NCBI GenBank assembly: GCA_029027265.1
Contig: CP093061.1
Coordinates: 124,001-188,000 of the forward strand
Direction of reading: 5' to 3'
DNA: 64,000 nucleotides
Origin: Sulfurospirillum_A sp029027265
GTDB taxonomy: Bacteria; Campylobacterota; Campylobacteria; Campylobacterales; Sulfurospirillaceae
Made by a program: the position numbers and the translations under genes. Positions within the stretch are counted from its first letter, which is position 1. The number at the start of each line of letters is the position of its first letter. The notes under the pieces were generated by a model, which saw nothing but the letters and a program-made list of their open reading frames with translations, did no database searches and had not been told where the DNA came from. This document shows, in pieces, positions 31,973-40,955 of this stretch.

Positions 31973-32619
31973 AAATCTTTTCCATTGACTACGGGAACAA
32001 AAAGGCACTCATCTAACTCTTCAATTTTTATAGAATCCCCATTTTTTATAAACCGTGTTATGATTTGTTTGTTTCCTTTTTCTATGGGGGCGACTAAAAT
32101 TCCTCCATCTTTTAACTGTTCAAAGAGTTTTTGTGGAATTTTTGGAGTTGAAGCAGAAAAAAGAATTCTATCGTAAGGGGCATACTCCCTCCAGCCATTT
32201 TGTCCATCATCAAATCTAGTGTGTATGTTATGAATGCCTAGAGTTTTAAAACGCTCACGAGCCTCTATAATAAGCCTCTCAACCCTCTCTATTGTAAAGA
32301 CTCTACGTATGAGTCTACTAAGAACCAACGCTTGATAACCACTACCACAGCCTATTTCAAGAATACTATCTGCACCTTTACATGTAAGGGCTTCACTCAT
32401 TTTTGCGACTGTTAAAGGAGAGCTTATCCACTGGTCAGCTACCATAGGAAGAGCATCTAATTTATAAGCATGTCTTGAGAAACCTTGTGAAACAAATTGC
32501 TCTCTATCGCTTGAAATTAGTGCTTTGTATACATTGTCACTTATAAAACAGACTTTTTTTATTTCATCTGCCATATTTTTACACTTTTGAAGTTTTATCT
32601 TTGTAGAAAAATCACTCAT
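31969..32619 (-). CDS. pcm: Protein-L-isoaspartate O-methyltransferase
   Basis: The 216-aa S-adenosylmethionine-dependent enzyme starts repair of isoaspartyl residues in aged proteins. It shows the family sequence LDALPMVADQWISSPLTVAK near residues 53-72, motif I ILEIGCGSGYQALVLSRL near residues 88-105, and motif GWREYAPYDRILFSASTPKI. It is the last gene of the nrdB-nitrilase-pcm unit and overlaps the hydrolase gene by one base. Confidence 0.93.
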   Translation of the reverse strand: MSDFSTKIKLQKCKNMADEIKKVCFISDNVYKALISSDREQFVSQGFSRHAYKLDALPMVADQWISSPLTVAKMSEALTCKGADSILEIGCGSGYQALVLSRLIRRVFTIERVERLIIEARERFKTLGIHNIHTRFDDGQNGWREYAPYDRILFSASTPKIPQKLFEQLKDGGILVAPIEKGNKQIITRFIKNGDSIKIEELDECLFVPVVNGKDF

Positions 32620-33347
32620 TATAGCCCTATTTTTATGTATCTTCTCATTTTTACTATTTCATTCAAATCTACGTTATGAGTTACAATAAACGAAGAATCA
32701 TCTCTATAAACATCTCCAAAAGGAGTGATTATAGCACTACTGCTAGCCATATCTTCATCGCTACTGTTAGCAACTATCACAAAAGCTTGGTTTGCAATAC
32801 CAAGAGCTTCACAGAGTGTTTTTAAGTGCTTTTTTCTTAGTTTGCCCCAAAAAGAAGGAACTAAGATGACATCGGCACCTTTTACTTGTTGCCAAAGTTC
32901 GGTAAATCTTAACTCAAAACATATAAGTGTAGCAATTTTTATTCCATCTATTTCTACTATGTTTATATCTTTCGTATTGCCTGAGGTAAAAAATTTCTCT
33001 TCATTTCCAAGTGGAAACAATTTTGCTTTAGTTCTTGTTTGTATTAAATTGCCATTGTGAAAAATTTTAAAATTGTTAAAGTATTTACCACTCTCTTCTT
33101 CTATGAGAGTGAGCGCAAAAGTTTTACATGTAGAGAGCTTTTTGAGCTCAGGGAGTATTTCTTTTGAGAACTCAGCCGAGTCTTGAAGTGAATCGTATTT
33201 GTAGCCACTTAGACAGAGCTCAGGAGCTAAAACTATGGAACCCTCAGAGGTTTTGTTCATAAGTCGTTTTAGAGTCTTGAAGTTATCCTCAAGACTCTTT
33301 TTTTCGTAATCAAATTGAAGTGCAACTAGAGTTTTTTTAGAAGTCAT
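32619..33347 (-). CDS. Carbon-nitrogen hydrolase (nitrilase superfamily)
   Basis: The 242-aa single-domain protein has the Glu-Lys-Cys triad: Glu in LAPELCLSGYKY near residue 43, Lys in TKAKLFPLGNEEKFF near residue 109, and Cys in ATLICFELRF near residue 144. The substrate is probably a small amide, as in omega-amidase or Nit-type enzymes, but cannot be fixed. It overlaps nrdB by 11 bases and pcm by one, so it is made as part of that operon. Confidence 0.88.
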   Translation of the reverse strand: MTSKKTLVALQFDYEKKSLEDNFKTLKRLMNKTSEGSIVLAPELCLSGYKYDSLQDSAEFSKEILPELKKLSTCKTFALTLIEEESGKYFNNFKIFHNGNLIQTRTKAKLFPLGNEEKFFTSGNTKDINIVEIDGIKIATLICFELRFTELWQQVKGADVILVPSFWGKLRKKHLKTLCEALGIANQAFVIVANSSDEDMASSSAIITPFGDVYRDDSSFIVTHNVDLNEIVKMRRYIKIGL

Positions 33348-34359
33348 CGAAAGAGAGACTACCTTTGCTGTAGTTTGCTACGTTGCCCTCAAAGAAGTTT
33401 GTTTTTTGCTCATTAAATTTTGAGAAATCTTCAACCCATTTTATTGGGTGGTCTGCATTGTACATCTTCTCAAAACCAACAGCACTTAATCTTTCATCTA
33501 TTAAGAAGTGAATATACTCTTCAATGATATCATCAGTAAAGCCCATGATTTGGTTCTGTGTTATGTATTGTCCCCATTCTATTTCGAGTTTTCCAGCTTC
33601 TTCAAACATGGTGCGTACTTTTGCTTTCAACTCATCTGTGAAAAGTTCAGGTCTCTCTTTTCTAACAGAGTTTATCATGTTTTGGAAAAGCAGTAAGTGA
33701 GTTATTTCATCGCGTTGTATAAAACGTATCATTTGAGCAGAGCCAAGCATGCGACCAGCACGTGCAAGAGCATAGATAGCAGTAAAACCAGAGTAGAAGT
33801 AGATGCCTTCTAAAATCTGATTTGCAAACATTGCTAAAAGAAGTTTTTCTTCTGTTACATTACCCGCAAGTTCTTCATATACACTAGAAATATAAGCATT
33901 TTTTCGTCTTAAAACTTCATCATGCTTTTCCATCTCATATATAAGATCTGTGTTATCACAAATAGCTTCTGCCATAACTGCATAAGATTTTGAGTGGTTA
34001 GCCTCTTCATACGCTTGACGAGCTAAAAGAGCATTGATTTCAGGCGCTGTGATATATGGGTTAATATTGTCTGCTAAGTTGTTAGTTTGAAAACTATCCA
34101 TACTGATGAGTTGTGACCAAACCAAATCGTACATACGTTTTTCTGCATCAGTTAGGTTTTTGTTGTAATCAAGCACATCTTTTGTAGTATCAACTTCTTT
34201 TGGAAACCAAGTATTTGCTTCCATCATGTCCCAAAGGTTCAGTGCCCAAGTGTATCTGGCTTTAGTAAAGTTCAAAATCCCATGAGGATTTCCACCAAAA
34301 ACTCTTCTATCGTTCAGAGTTTCTTCTGAACTTGGATTGTATATTTTTTTACGGTTCAC
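33337..34359 (-). CDS. nrdB: Ribonucleoside-diphosphate reductase, class Ia beta subunit
   Basis: The 340-aa radical-generating subunit has di-iron ligands in SMDSFQTNN, AYEEANHSKSYAVM and NQILEGIYFYSGF, with a probable radical tyrosine at Tyr126. It works with NrdA, encoded 8.5 kb away at 42836. I accept the GTG start: AAAGGAG lies 7 bases upstream, directly after a hairpin at 34372-34398. The length is normal for the shorter NrdB type. Confidence 0.95.
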   Translation of the reverse strand: MNRKKIYNPSSEETLNDRRVFGGNPHGILNFTKARYTWALNLWDMMEANTWFPKEVDTTKDVLDYNKNLTDAEKRMYDLVWSQLISMDSFQTNNLADNINPYITAPEINALLARQAYEEANHSKSYAVMAEAICDNTDLIYEMEKHDEVLRRKNAYISSVYEELAGNVTEEKLLLAMFANQILEGIYFYSGFTAIYALARAGRMLGSAQMIRFIQRDEITHLLLFQNMINSVRKERPELFTDELKAKVRTMFEEAGKLEIEWGQYITQNQIMGFTDDIIEEYIHFLIDERLSAVGFEKMYNADHPIKWVEDFSKFNEQKTNFFEGNVANYSKGSLSFDDF

Positions 34360-34371
34360 TACATTGTCTCC

Positions 34372-34398
34372 TTTTTCAGGAATTTACTTCCTGAAAAA
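34372..34398 (-). promoter_or_regulatory. Leader hairpin directly before the nrdB ribosome site
   Basis: TTTTTCAGGAA and TTCCTGAAAAA form a perfect 11-bp stem with a 5-base loop. On the minus strand its 3' arm touches the AGGAG of nrdB. It may protect the message or tune translation. Further upstream, GAAACAGGTGTTTC at 34417-34430 has 6-bp inverted arms and may be an operator. Confidence 0.5.
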
Positions 34399-34501
34399 TT
34401 CCTCTCACTAAAGCACGAAACAGGTGTTTCTATAAAATTAGATGTAAGAAATTTATTTATTTTTTAATAAATGATTTTATCTAAAATAGACTTAAAGAGT
34501 T

Positions 34502-36850
34502 TTATTTATATTTTGTTATTTCTCTGTAAAAACAGATATTGTCTTTACCTGTATCTTTAGCTTTATAAAGAGCTATATCAGCACGTTTTAGTATAGCATC
34601 TATTTTTAATAGTTCATCATCAAAAATACAAATACCAATGCTAGTTGTTATTTCATATGTTATGTCACGTAACTTAAAAGGAGCTTTTATACTTGACCTG
34701 ATTTTTTTAGATATAGCTTCTGTATGTTCTTTGGCTTGATAAAACTCATTTGGTAAGTCATCTAAAACGATTATAAATTCATCTCCTCCAATACGAGCCA
34801 CAATATCTTGTTTTCTTAGAGTATTATTTAATCTACTTGCTACTTGAATGAGTAAATCATCTCCTGCATCATGTCCATATGTATCGTTTAAAAATTTAAA
34901 TTCATCTAAATCTAAAAAGAGTACAGCTGCACTTTTACGCACTCTTGATAAGGTATTTATAATTTGTTCCAAATGTTCAATTAGAAGTCTTCTATTTGGC
35001 AAGTCAGTAAGATCGTCATAAAAAGCAAAATGTTTAACGTCATCTTCTCTTTTTTTTCTTTCACTTATATCTTGTTTTATAGCAATGAAATTTTGAATCT
35101 CATCATTTTCATCAAGAACAGGTGTAATGCTTAACTCTTCATGATATAAAGTACCATCTTTTTTCTTATTTATAAGTTCATTTTTCCATGGTTTTTTACT
35201 TAGTATGGTTGTCCATAAATCTTCATAAAATTCTTTTGATTGTTTTCCTGAATTGATAAATTCTTTTGGATTTTTACCAATTATTTCTTTTATTGCATAA
35301 CCTGTGAGCTTTTCAAAAGCTGGATTTGCCCACTTAACAATGGCATTTTTATCAGTTATTATTATAGTGTTTGTACTTGTTTCAAGAGCTTTTGTCAAAA
35401 TAAGCATATTGTTTTCTATATCTTTTTTTTCACTTATATCCCGAAACACAGTGACTATTTGAGATATATTAGTATTTTTTATAATAGATTTACTACAAAT
35501 ATCAACAGAAATCATTTTTTTGTCTTTACATGTAAAGAACTCTTTTGAGCTATTAAATTCTTGATTTTTTATAACACCTATATTTATAGGGCAATCTTGT
35601 TGAGGGAGATGATTATTCATGTAGTGAGAATGAAAAAGATTATGTGCACACTTTCCAATTAACTCTTTTTTATTATAGCCTAGAATTTTACACGCCATAG
35701 GATTTGCATATTCTATTACTCCACTATTGTTCATAACGTAGAGTCCTTCTGATAATGAATCAGTTATGGAATTAAACCACTGTTTTTGGTACTCTAAAGT
35801 ATTTGATTTTTTTCTAATAATTAAAAGTAATTGTATAAATATAATAGTCGCTATTATTATAATAATAGGAAATAAAATAAAATTTTTTATAAGTATGGGA
35901 ATATTTGCAATAGTTTGATAAGATATTAGATAACCTTCTATTTGATTGGAAAGTCCTATCATTGGTAAAAAAGTTATTTCATGGTAAGTGTTGTCAATTT
36001 CTACAAAAGCTCCATAAGTTTGCCCATTTTTCATGGCAATAAGAAGTTTTTTATCTAAGTGAAGTTTTTGGTTGATTTTATTTACCATATCTGAGGCTAT
36101 TTTAGGAAAATCTTTTAAATTATGCTTAGAATCTTCTTGTAGATAATCTGCGTTAATAATAGATTCGCTATATAAATATTTTTGTTTTTTGAATATTTTA
36201 GAGTTTATTTGTGCTTTATTTACAATTATTGTATATTCTCTATTTTTATCAAGTTTTGTTAGTGTATCTATGATGGCTTTTGTTGATAAACTAATTTCAA
36301 TACTTCCAATATGTTGGTTCTTATAATTAATTGGAAAAACATTTCTAAAGCCTGAAATAACCCTACCTGTTTCAAATCCATCAACATGTATTTTTTTTGT
36401 ATTGGCAATCTTTATACTCTCTCTACTGTCAAAAAGTTTGTCACCAGACTTACTTGGTTTATTAAATCTAAGAAAACTTTCACCATCTTTAAGGTGAAAA
36501 TGAAGTTGTATTAAATTTTGAGATTTTAATTTCATATAAAGAGGATATAGCTCTTTATATAACATACCTCTGTATAAGTTCTGTTGATTACCTTTTGTAA
36601 TAGTTCCTTTATAAAAAAGTTCTAGTATCTTTTTTTGGTTTATTTTCTCTTCAAAAACATTTTGAGCAAGAAGTTTATATTGTTCCATGCTTGCTTTATA
36701 TGCAATGTCTAGCGTAGAAATACTTTTGGTAAAATAAGTTGTTTCTTTATCAATTTTAATTTGATTTATATAAAAAATTAAAGTTCCTGCTACTATGCAA
36801 GTTCCAGAAATTGCAATGAAATACAAATTATCAAATGATTTTTTTACCAC
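34502..36850 (-). CDS. Membrane diguanylate cyclase with periplasmic sensor and two PAS domains
   Basis: The 782-aa protein makes cyclic di-GMP in response to an external signal. A first span (about residues 9-27) and a second (about 325-345) enclose a large Cache-like periplasmic domain. Two PAS domains follow (about 360-475 and 485-605; the second with DKNAIVKWANPAFEKLTGYA), then a GGDEF domain ending the protein. The catalytic motif RIGGDEFIIVL is intact near residue 685. There is no EAL domain. The start is GTG with a weak ribosome site. The ligand is unknown. Confidence 0.9.
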   Translation of the reverse strand: MVKKSFDNLYFIAISGTCIVAGTLIFYINQIKIDKETTYFTKSISTLDIAYKASMEQYKLLAQNVFEEKINQKKILELFYKGTITKGNQQNLYRGMLYKELYPLYMKLKSQNLIQLHFHLKDGESFLRFNKPSKSGDKLFDSRESIKIANTKKIHVDGFETGRVISGFRNVFPINYKNQHIGSIEISLSTKAIIDTLTKLDKNREYTIIVNKAQINSKIFKKQKYLYSESIINADYLQEDSKHNLKDFPKIASDMVNKINQKLHLDKKLLIAMKNGQTYGAFVEIDNTYHEITFLPMIGLSNQIEGYLISYQTIANIPILIKNFILFPIIIIIATIIFIQLLLIIRKKSNTLEYQKQWFNSITDSLSEGLYVMNNSGVIEYANPMACKILGYNKKELIGKCAHNLFHSHYMNNHLPQQDCPINIGVIKNQEFNSSKEFFTCKDKKMISVDICSKSIIKNTNISQIVTVFRDISEKKDIENNMLILTKALETSTNTIIITDKNAIVKWANPAFEKLTGYAIKEIIGKNPKEFINSGKQSKEFYEDLWTTILSKKPWKNELINKKKDGTLYHEELSITPVLDENDEIQNFIAIKQDISERKKREDDVKHFAFYDDLTDLPNRRLLIEHLEQIINTLSRVRKSAAVLFLDLDEFKFLNDTYGHDAGDDLLIQVASRLNNTLRKQDIVARIGGDEFIIVLDDLPNEFYQAKEHTEAISKKIRSSIKAPFKLRDITYEITTSIGICIFDDELLKIDAILKRADIALYKAKDTGKDNICFYREITKYK

Positions 36851-37099
36851 AATTGAGATTCTTCTTCTTTTATATTTTTCATAATTCTAGTGTTTCTTTG
36901 TTCTCTAAATAATTTATCATTGGAAGAAACTGTGTAAAGACAGTTTTTTTATTTCTATGGGTAAGGGAGCAATCACCAAAATAATTTTTATAGCTAGTAC
37001 CAAATAATGCCCACTTATAATTCAATTGATTTGATATTATCTTAATCTGCCTTAATTATATATAATTATAGCTAATAAAAAATACTAATTAAGTTTTTA

Positions 37100-37792
37100 T
37101 TAATTTCTAAAAGAAACAGGAATTATATTATTAATTATGCTTTTGTTGATAGGTTCTGAAAATTCTGGAAGTTTATCAATCGTATCTTCTACATGTAGAT
37201 AGTTTTGAATAAAGTAAGTTCCTTCATATTTTCTTTGGTTCAAATCATGTATGATAGAATTAATATCATCTTCATTGAGAAGTGTGGAGTGAACTGTTGT
37301 TCTTACTTCAAAAGGAAATTTTTTATCTATAAGCATATCTAGTGTTTTATAAAATTTTTCAATTGAAGCATTTTTTGTTATATTCTTAAATTTTGCAGCA
37401 GGAGCCTTATAGTCAAGTGCTATAAAGTCAATTAAAGAGAAGTCGACTAAGTCTTTAATAACATCAGGATTTAATCCATTAGTATCTATTTTTATTTTAA
37501 AACCAAGTTCTTTTATCTCTTCACAGAACTCAATTATGTCAGTATTTAGAGTACATTCTCCACCACTAAGTACTACCCCATCAAGTTTTCCCATACGAGA
37601 TTTTAAAAAGGTAAATACCTCTTGGTTGCTTAAGATGCCCTCGCCCTCTACAATTTTAGAGTTATAGCAGTAAGAGCACCTCATATTACATTTTACAAAC
37701 CAAATTATGCACGCAAGGTGGTCCTTATAATCTAGTGTAGTAAATCTGGTTATATCATAAACAGATTTCTTAGCAAGAAAAGTGTTCGTCAA
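37100..37792 (-). CDS. nrdG: Anaerobic ribonucleoside-triphosphate reductase activating protein
   Basis: The 230-aa radical-SAM protein has the cluster motif Cys-x3-Cys-x2-Cys in VKCNMRCSYCYNSKIVEG near residue 33, and the glycine-rich GVVLSGGECTL near residues 72-82. It creates the glycyl radical on the reductase. It starts at TTG inside the end of the small glycyl-radical gene (23-base overlap), so the three genes are translationally linked. Confidence 0.9.
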   Translation of the reverse strand: MTNTFLAKKSVYDITRFTTLDYKDHLACIIWFVKCNMRCSYCYNSKIVEGEGILSNQEVFTFLKSRMGKLDGVVLSGGECTLNTDIIEFCEEIKELGFKIKIDTNGLNPDVIKDLVDFSLIDFIALDYKAPAAKFKNITKNASIEKFYKTLDMLIDKKFPFEVRTTVHSTLLNEDDINSIIHDLNQRKYEGTYFIQNYLHVEDTIDKLPEFSEPINKSIINNIIPVSFRN

Positions 37793-37931
37793 ACTTTACT
37801 CTCTCTTTATGTTCGCCTGTTTTACCAACGTTAAATGATTCTACTGGTCTATGGTAACCCATAACTCTTGTGTAAACTATGCACTTTGTTCTCTTCGCCT
37901 CTAACTTTTTTAGAATTGCTTCTCTACTCAT
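37770..37931 (-). CDS. Stand-alone glycyl-radical domain of anaerobic ribonucleotide reductase
   Basis: The 53-residue protein starts MSREAILKKLEAKRTKC and holds YTRVMGYHRPVESFNVGKTG, which matches the extreme C terminus of NrdD proteins, where the RVxGY glycine carries the radical (Gly25 here). Normally this is fused to NrdD. Here nrdD ends with a TAA, an AAGGAG ribosome site sits in its last codons, and this ATG follows 5 bases later. The frame differs from nrdD, so it is not a simple read-through. It probably binds NrdD as a radical-bearing subunit, by analogy with GrcA and pyruvate formate-lyase. Confidence 0.85.
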   Translation of the reverse strand: MSREAILKKLEAKRTKCIVYTRVMGYHRPVESFNVGKTGEHKERVKFDEHFSC

Positions 37932-37933
37932 AC

Positions 37934-40030
37934 TTACTCCTTATTAAAATTTTCTATAAGTTCTTCATCACATTTTGGACAGAACTCATGCTCGCCATTT
38001 ACATAACCGTGCTTCTCACAAACAGAGAAGACTGGAGTCATAGTAATGTACGGCATCCTATAATTTGAAATCACATTTTTAATCATTTTTCTACACGCTT
38101 CTGCTGAACTGATACGCTCTTTCATATAGAGGTGAAGGACAGTTCCTCCTGTGTATGCACACTGTAAATCATCTTGCAAATCAAGTGCTTCAAATGGGTC
38201 AGCTGTATAGTTAGCTGGGAGTTGAGAGGAGTTTGTATAGTAGATATTATCGCCAAATCCAGCTTGTAAAATTTCAGGGTATCTTTTCTTATCTTCTTTT
38301 GCAAAACGATAAGTAGTTCCCTCAGCTGGAGTTGCTTCTAGGTTATATAAGTTTCCTGTCTCTTCTTGATACTCAACCATTTTTGTACGCATAAACTCTA
38401 TGAGTTCATCAGCAAATTTCATTCCAAATTCATCTGCAATATTGTGTTTATCTTCAGTAAAGTTTCTTATCATTTCATTTACGCCATTAATACCAATAGT
38501 AGAAAAGTGGTTAGCAAACCCTGGCAGATATCTTTGAGTATAGGGGTAAAGTCCTCTATCGTACATCTCTTGAACAAAAACACGTTTTTTCTCTAAAGTA
38601 GATTTTGCTAAGTCCATAAGACGTTCAACTTGTCTAAATATTAACTCTTTTTCTCCTTTACATGTAAAGCCAATACGAGCAAGGTTTAGTGTAACAACAC
38701 CAATGCTCCCTGTCATCTCAGCACTACCAAAAAGACCACCACCACGCTTTAAAAGTTCACGAAGGTCAAGCTGAAGTCTACAACACATGCTTCTTACATT
38801 CTCTGGTTTATACGCATTGGGGTCCTCTACAAGTTTTCCGTTCTCATCTCTCATGTATTGACTTCCGATGAAGTTTTGAAAGTAAGAAGAGCCCATTTTT
38901 GCAGTGTTTTCAAAAAGTAAGTCAGTATTCTTACCATGCCAGTCAAAATCTTCTGTTATATTTACAGTTGGGATTGGAAAAGTAAAAGGTTGTCCAGTCT
39001 GATCACCCTCAGTCATAATTTCGTAAAATGCTTGGTTAATAAGGTCCATTTCATTTTGAAAGTTTTTATATGTCATATCTTCAAGAGCATTAACACCCCT
39101 CTTTTTCGCCTCTTCTACCAGTTTTTTATCTTTTAGGTTTTTGAATAAATGTATATCATTTGAAGTTGGAGTTTGGTCAGCCAAGTCACTTGGAACTGTC
39201 CAGTCAATAGTTACGTTTGTAAAAGGACTCTGTCCCCAACGAGCAGGTACGTTTAGATTGTATACAAAACTTCTTACAGCTTTTTTTATCTCTTTAAATG
39301 GTAAATCATCTTTAAAAACAAAAGGAGCAAGATAGGTATCAAAAGAGCTAAATGCCTGAGCACCAGCCCACTCACTTTGTAATATTCCTAAAAAGTTAGC
39401 CATCTGCCCAAGAGCTTCGCGGAAGTGTTGTGGAGGACGAGACTCTACTCTTCCTCTAACTCCATTAAAGCCTTCATTTAGTAAGGCTCTAAGGCTCCAT
39501 CCAGCACAATAAGCAGTCAGACAATCAAGATCATGAATATGATAATCACCATTTCTATGAGCCCAACCCTCCTCTTTTGAGTATATTTTGTCTAACCAGT
39601 AGTTTGCTATTACTTTTCCAGCTGTATTGTTTACAAGCCCTGCATTTGAGTAACCTGTGTTAGAATTTGCTTTGATTCTCCAGTCGCTTTTTCCTATGTA
39701 CTCTTCTATTGTTTGAGTTGAGTTTATGAAAGTTGTATCTTCATTTAGACCATTTATATGCTCTCTTTGCATTTTATGTGTATGACGATAAATCATAAAA
39801 GAACGCATTACATCAAAATATCTTGCTTTATATAGTTCTTGTTCTATTAAGTCTTGGATGTCCTCAACAGCAGCAACTCTTTTATTGTTGACACTTTCCA
39901 TAAGGTTTTTAAATACGCTTTCATCATAGGTTACCCTTACACTTTTAAAAGCTTTTTTAATAGCATCTTCGATTTTGTACGCGTGGAAATCTTCTGTATT
40001 TCCATCTCTTTTAAGTAATTTTGTTAACAT
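37934..40030 (-). CDS. nrdD: Anaerobic ribonucleoside-triphosphate reductase lacking the C-terminal radical segment
   Basis: The 698-aa class III reductase has an N-terminal ATP-cone (KRDGNTEDFHAYKIEDAIKK), the catalytic barrel with a Cys in YCAGWSLRALLNEG near residue 175, and a C-terminal zinc-type segment FSVCEKHGYVNGEHEFCPKC. It then stops. The glycyl-radical tail found in normal NrdD is encoded by the next small gene. It reduces NTPs to dNTPs without oxygen. A 22-bp palindrome at 40095 lies in its promoter region. Confidence 0.93.
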   Translation of the reverse strand: MLTKLLKRDGNTEDFHAYKIEDAIKKAFKSVRVTYDESVFKNLMESVNNKRVAAVEDIQDLIEQELYKARYFDVMRSFMIYRHTHKMQREHINGLNEDTTFINSTQTIEEYIGKSDWRIKANSNTGYSNAGLVNNTAGKVIANYWLDKIYSKEEGWAHRNGDYHIHDLDCLTAYCAGWSLRALLNEGFNGVRGRVESRPPQHFREALGQMANFLGILQSEWAGAQAFSSFDTYLAPFVFKDDLPFKEIKKAVRSFVYNLNVPARWGQSPFTNVTIDWTVPSDLADQTPTSNDIHLFKNLKDKKLVEEAKKRGVNALEDMTYKNFQNEMDLINQAFYEIMTEGDQTGQPFTFPIPTVNITEDFDWHGKNTDLLFENTAKMGSSYFQNFIGSQYMRDENGKLVEDPNAYKPENVRSMCCRLQLDLRELLKRGGGLFGSAEMTGSIGVVTLNLARIGFTCKGEKELIFRQVERLMDLAKSTLEKKRVFVQEMYDRGLYPYTQRYLPGFANHFSTIGINGVNEMIRNFTEDKHNIADEFGMKFADELIEFMRTKMVEYQEETGNLYNLEATPAEGTTYRFAKEDKKRYPEILQAGFGDNIYYTNSSQLPANYTADPFEALDLQDDLQCAYTGGTVLHLYMKERISSAEACRKMIKNVISNYRMPYITMTPVFSVCEKHGYVNGEHEFCPKCDEELIENFNKE

Positions 40031-40094
40031 AATAGTCCTAATAATTAAAAGAGGATTATACTCAATAAAATGTAAACTGAAACTTAAAAATTAG

Positions 40095-40116
40095 TGTGTA
40101 ACATTTTTGTCACACA
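40095..40116. promoter_or_regulatory. Palindromic operator candidate before nrdD
   Basis: TGTGTAACA-TTTT-TGTCACACA has arms that match at 8 of 9 positions and lies 65 bases before the nrdD start. The TGTG..CACA form resembles sites of Crp/Fnr-family regulators, which would suit oxygen or redox control of the anaerobic reductase. It also differs from a typical NrdR box. The rest of the 230-base gap is AT-rich with no gene. Confidence 0.5.
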
Positions 40117-40262
40117 TTAAAAAGATGTGAAAAGAAAGATTTATCTTAATTCAATAATACACTATATAGAGGGTAATAAAGTTAATAAATACAGTAATTT
40201 CTTAAGTTTTTACATTAATTAAGTTATCAATTAATATTATATTTAATTTTTTTATAATTCTA

Positions 40263-40955
40263 TCAAAGTGCGAGTTGAAGTGCTCTATTTACATGTAAAG
40301 GAGTTGTATCAAAAATTTGTAAATTTATATCACCTTTTTTTATCAAAAGTCCAATTTCAGTGCAACCTAATATAACAGAGTCAATCTCTTTGTCATTTGC
40401 ACATAAATTTTCTACAATTTTAATGTATCTTTTTTTAGATTTTTCCAAAACCCTTCCTAAAACAAGTTCATCAAAAATAATACTGTTTATACTTTTCATG
40501 CTTTCTTCGTCAGGTATTACAATCTTTATACCATTTGCTTCAAGGATTTTTTTGTTAAAGTCTTCGCTCATCGTAAATTTAGTGCCCAAAAGTATGCTTT
40601 TTTTACACTTTTTCTCATTGATTGCATCTGCTGTAGCCTGTGCTATATGAACAATAGGTATAGTTAAATCGTTTCCTATGATGTGGGCTACTTTATGCAT
40701 TGTATTGGTACAAATGAGTATAAAATTTGCCCCTGCAACTTCAAGAGCCTGAGCATGTTTAGCTAAAACTTCTCCTGCTTCATTCCATCTGTTTTCATGT
40801 TGAAGTCTATGAATTTCGTCGAACTCAACGGAGTGCATAATTATTTTGGCACTATGAAAACCGCCTAGCTTTTCTCTAACACCCTCATTTAAAAGCTGAT
40901 AGTAACTGGCAGTTGACTCCCAACTCATGCCTCCTATTAATCCTATTGTTTTCAT
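40263..40955 (-). CDS. Aspartate/glutamate racemase family protein
   Basis: The 230-aa protein has GLIGGMSWESTASYYQLLNE at the start and the two catalytic cysteines in ICTNTMHKV near residue 83 and LGCTEIGLL near residue 197. It interconverts L- and D-forms of aspartate or glutamate, or a related acid. It overlaps the AraC-family regulator gene upstream by 4 bases, so that regulator may control it in response to the substrate. Confidence 0.88.
   Translation of the reverse strand: MKTIGLIGGMSWESTASYYQLLNEGVREKLGGFHSAKIIMHSVEFDEIHRLQHENRWNEAGEVLAKHAQALEVAGANFILICTNTMHKVAHIIGNDLTIPIVHIAQATADAINEKKCKKSILLGTKFTMSEDFNKKILEANGIKIVIPDEESMKSINSIIFDELVLGRVLEKSKKRYIKIVENLCANDKEIDSVILGCTEIGLLIKKGDINLQIFDTTPLHVNRALQLAL

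Noticed and set aside
36921..36950. Hairpin with a T run as a terminator
   Set aside because: It would act on the plus strand, where no gene ends nearby. The 249 bases between the cyclase and nrdG otherwise show nothing clear.
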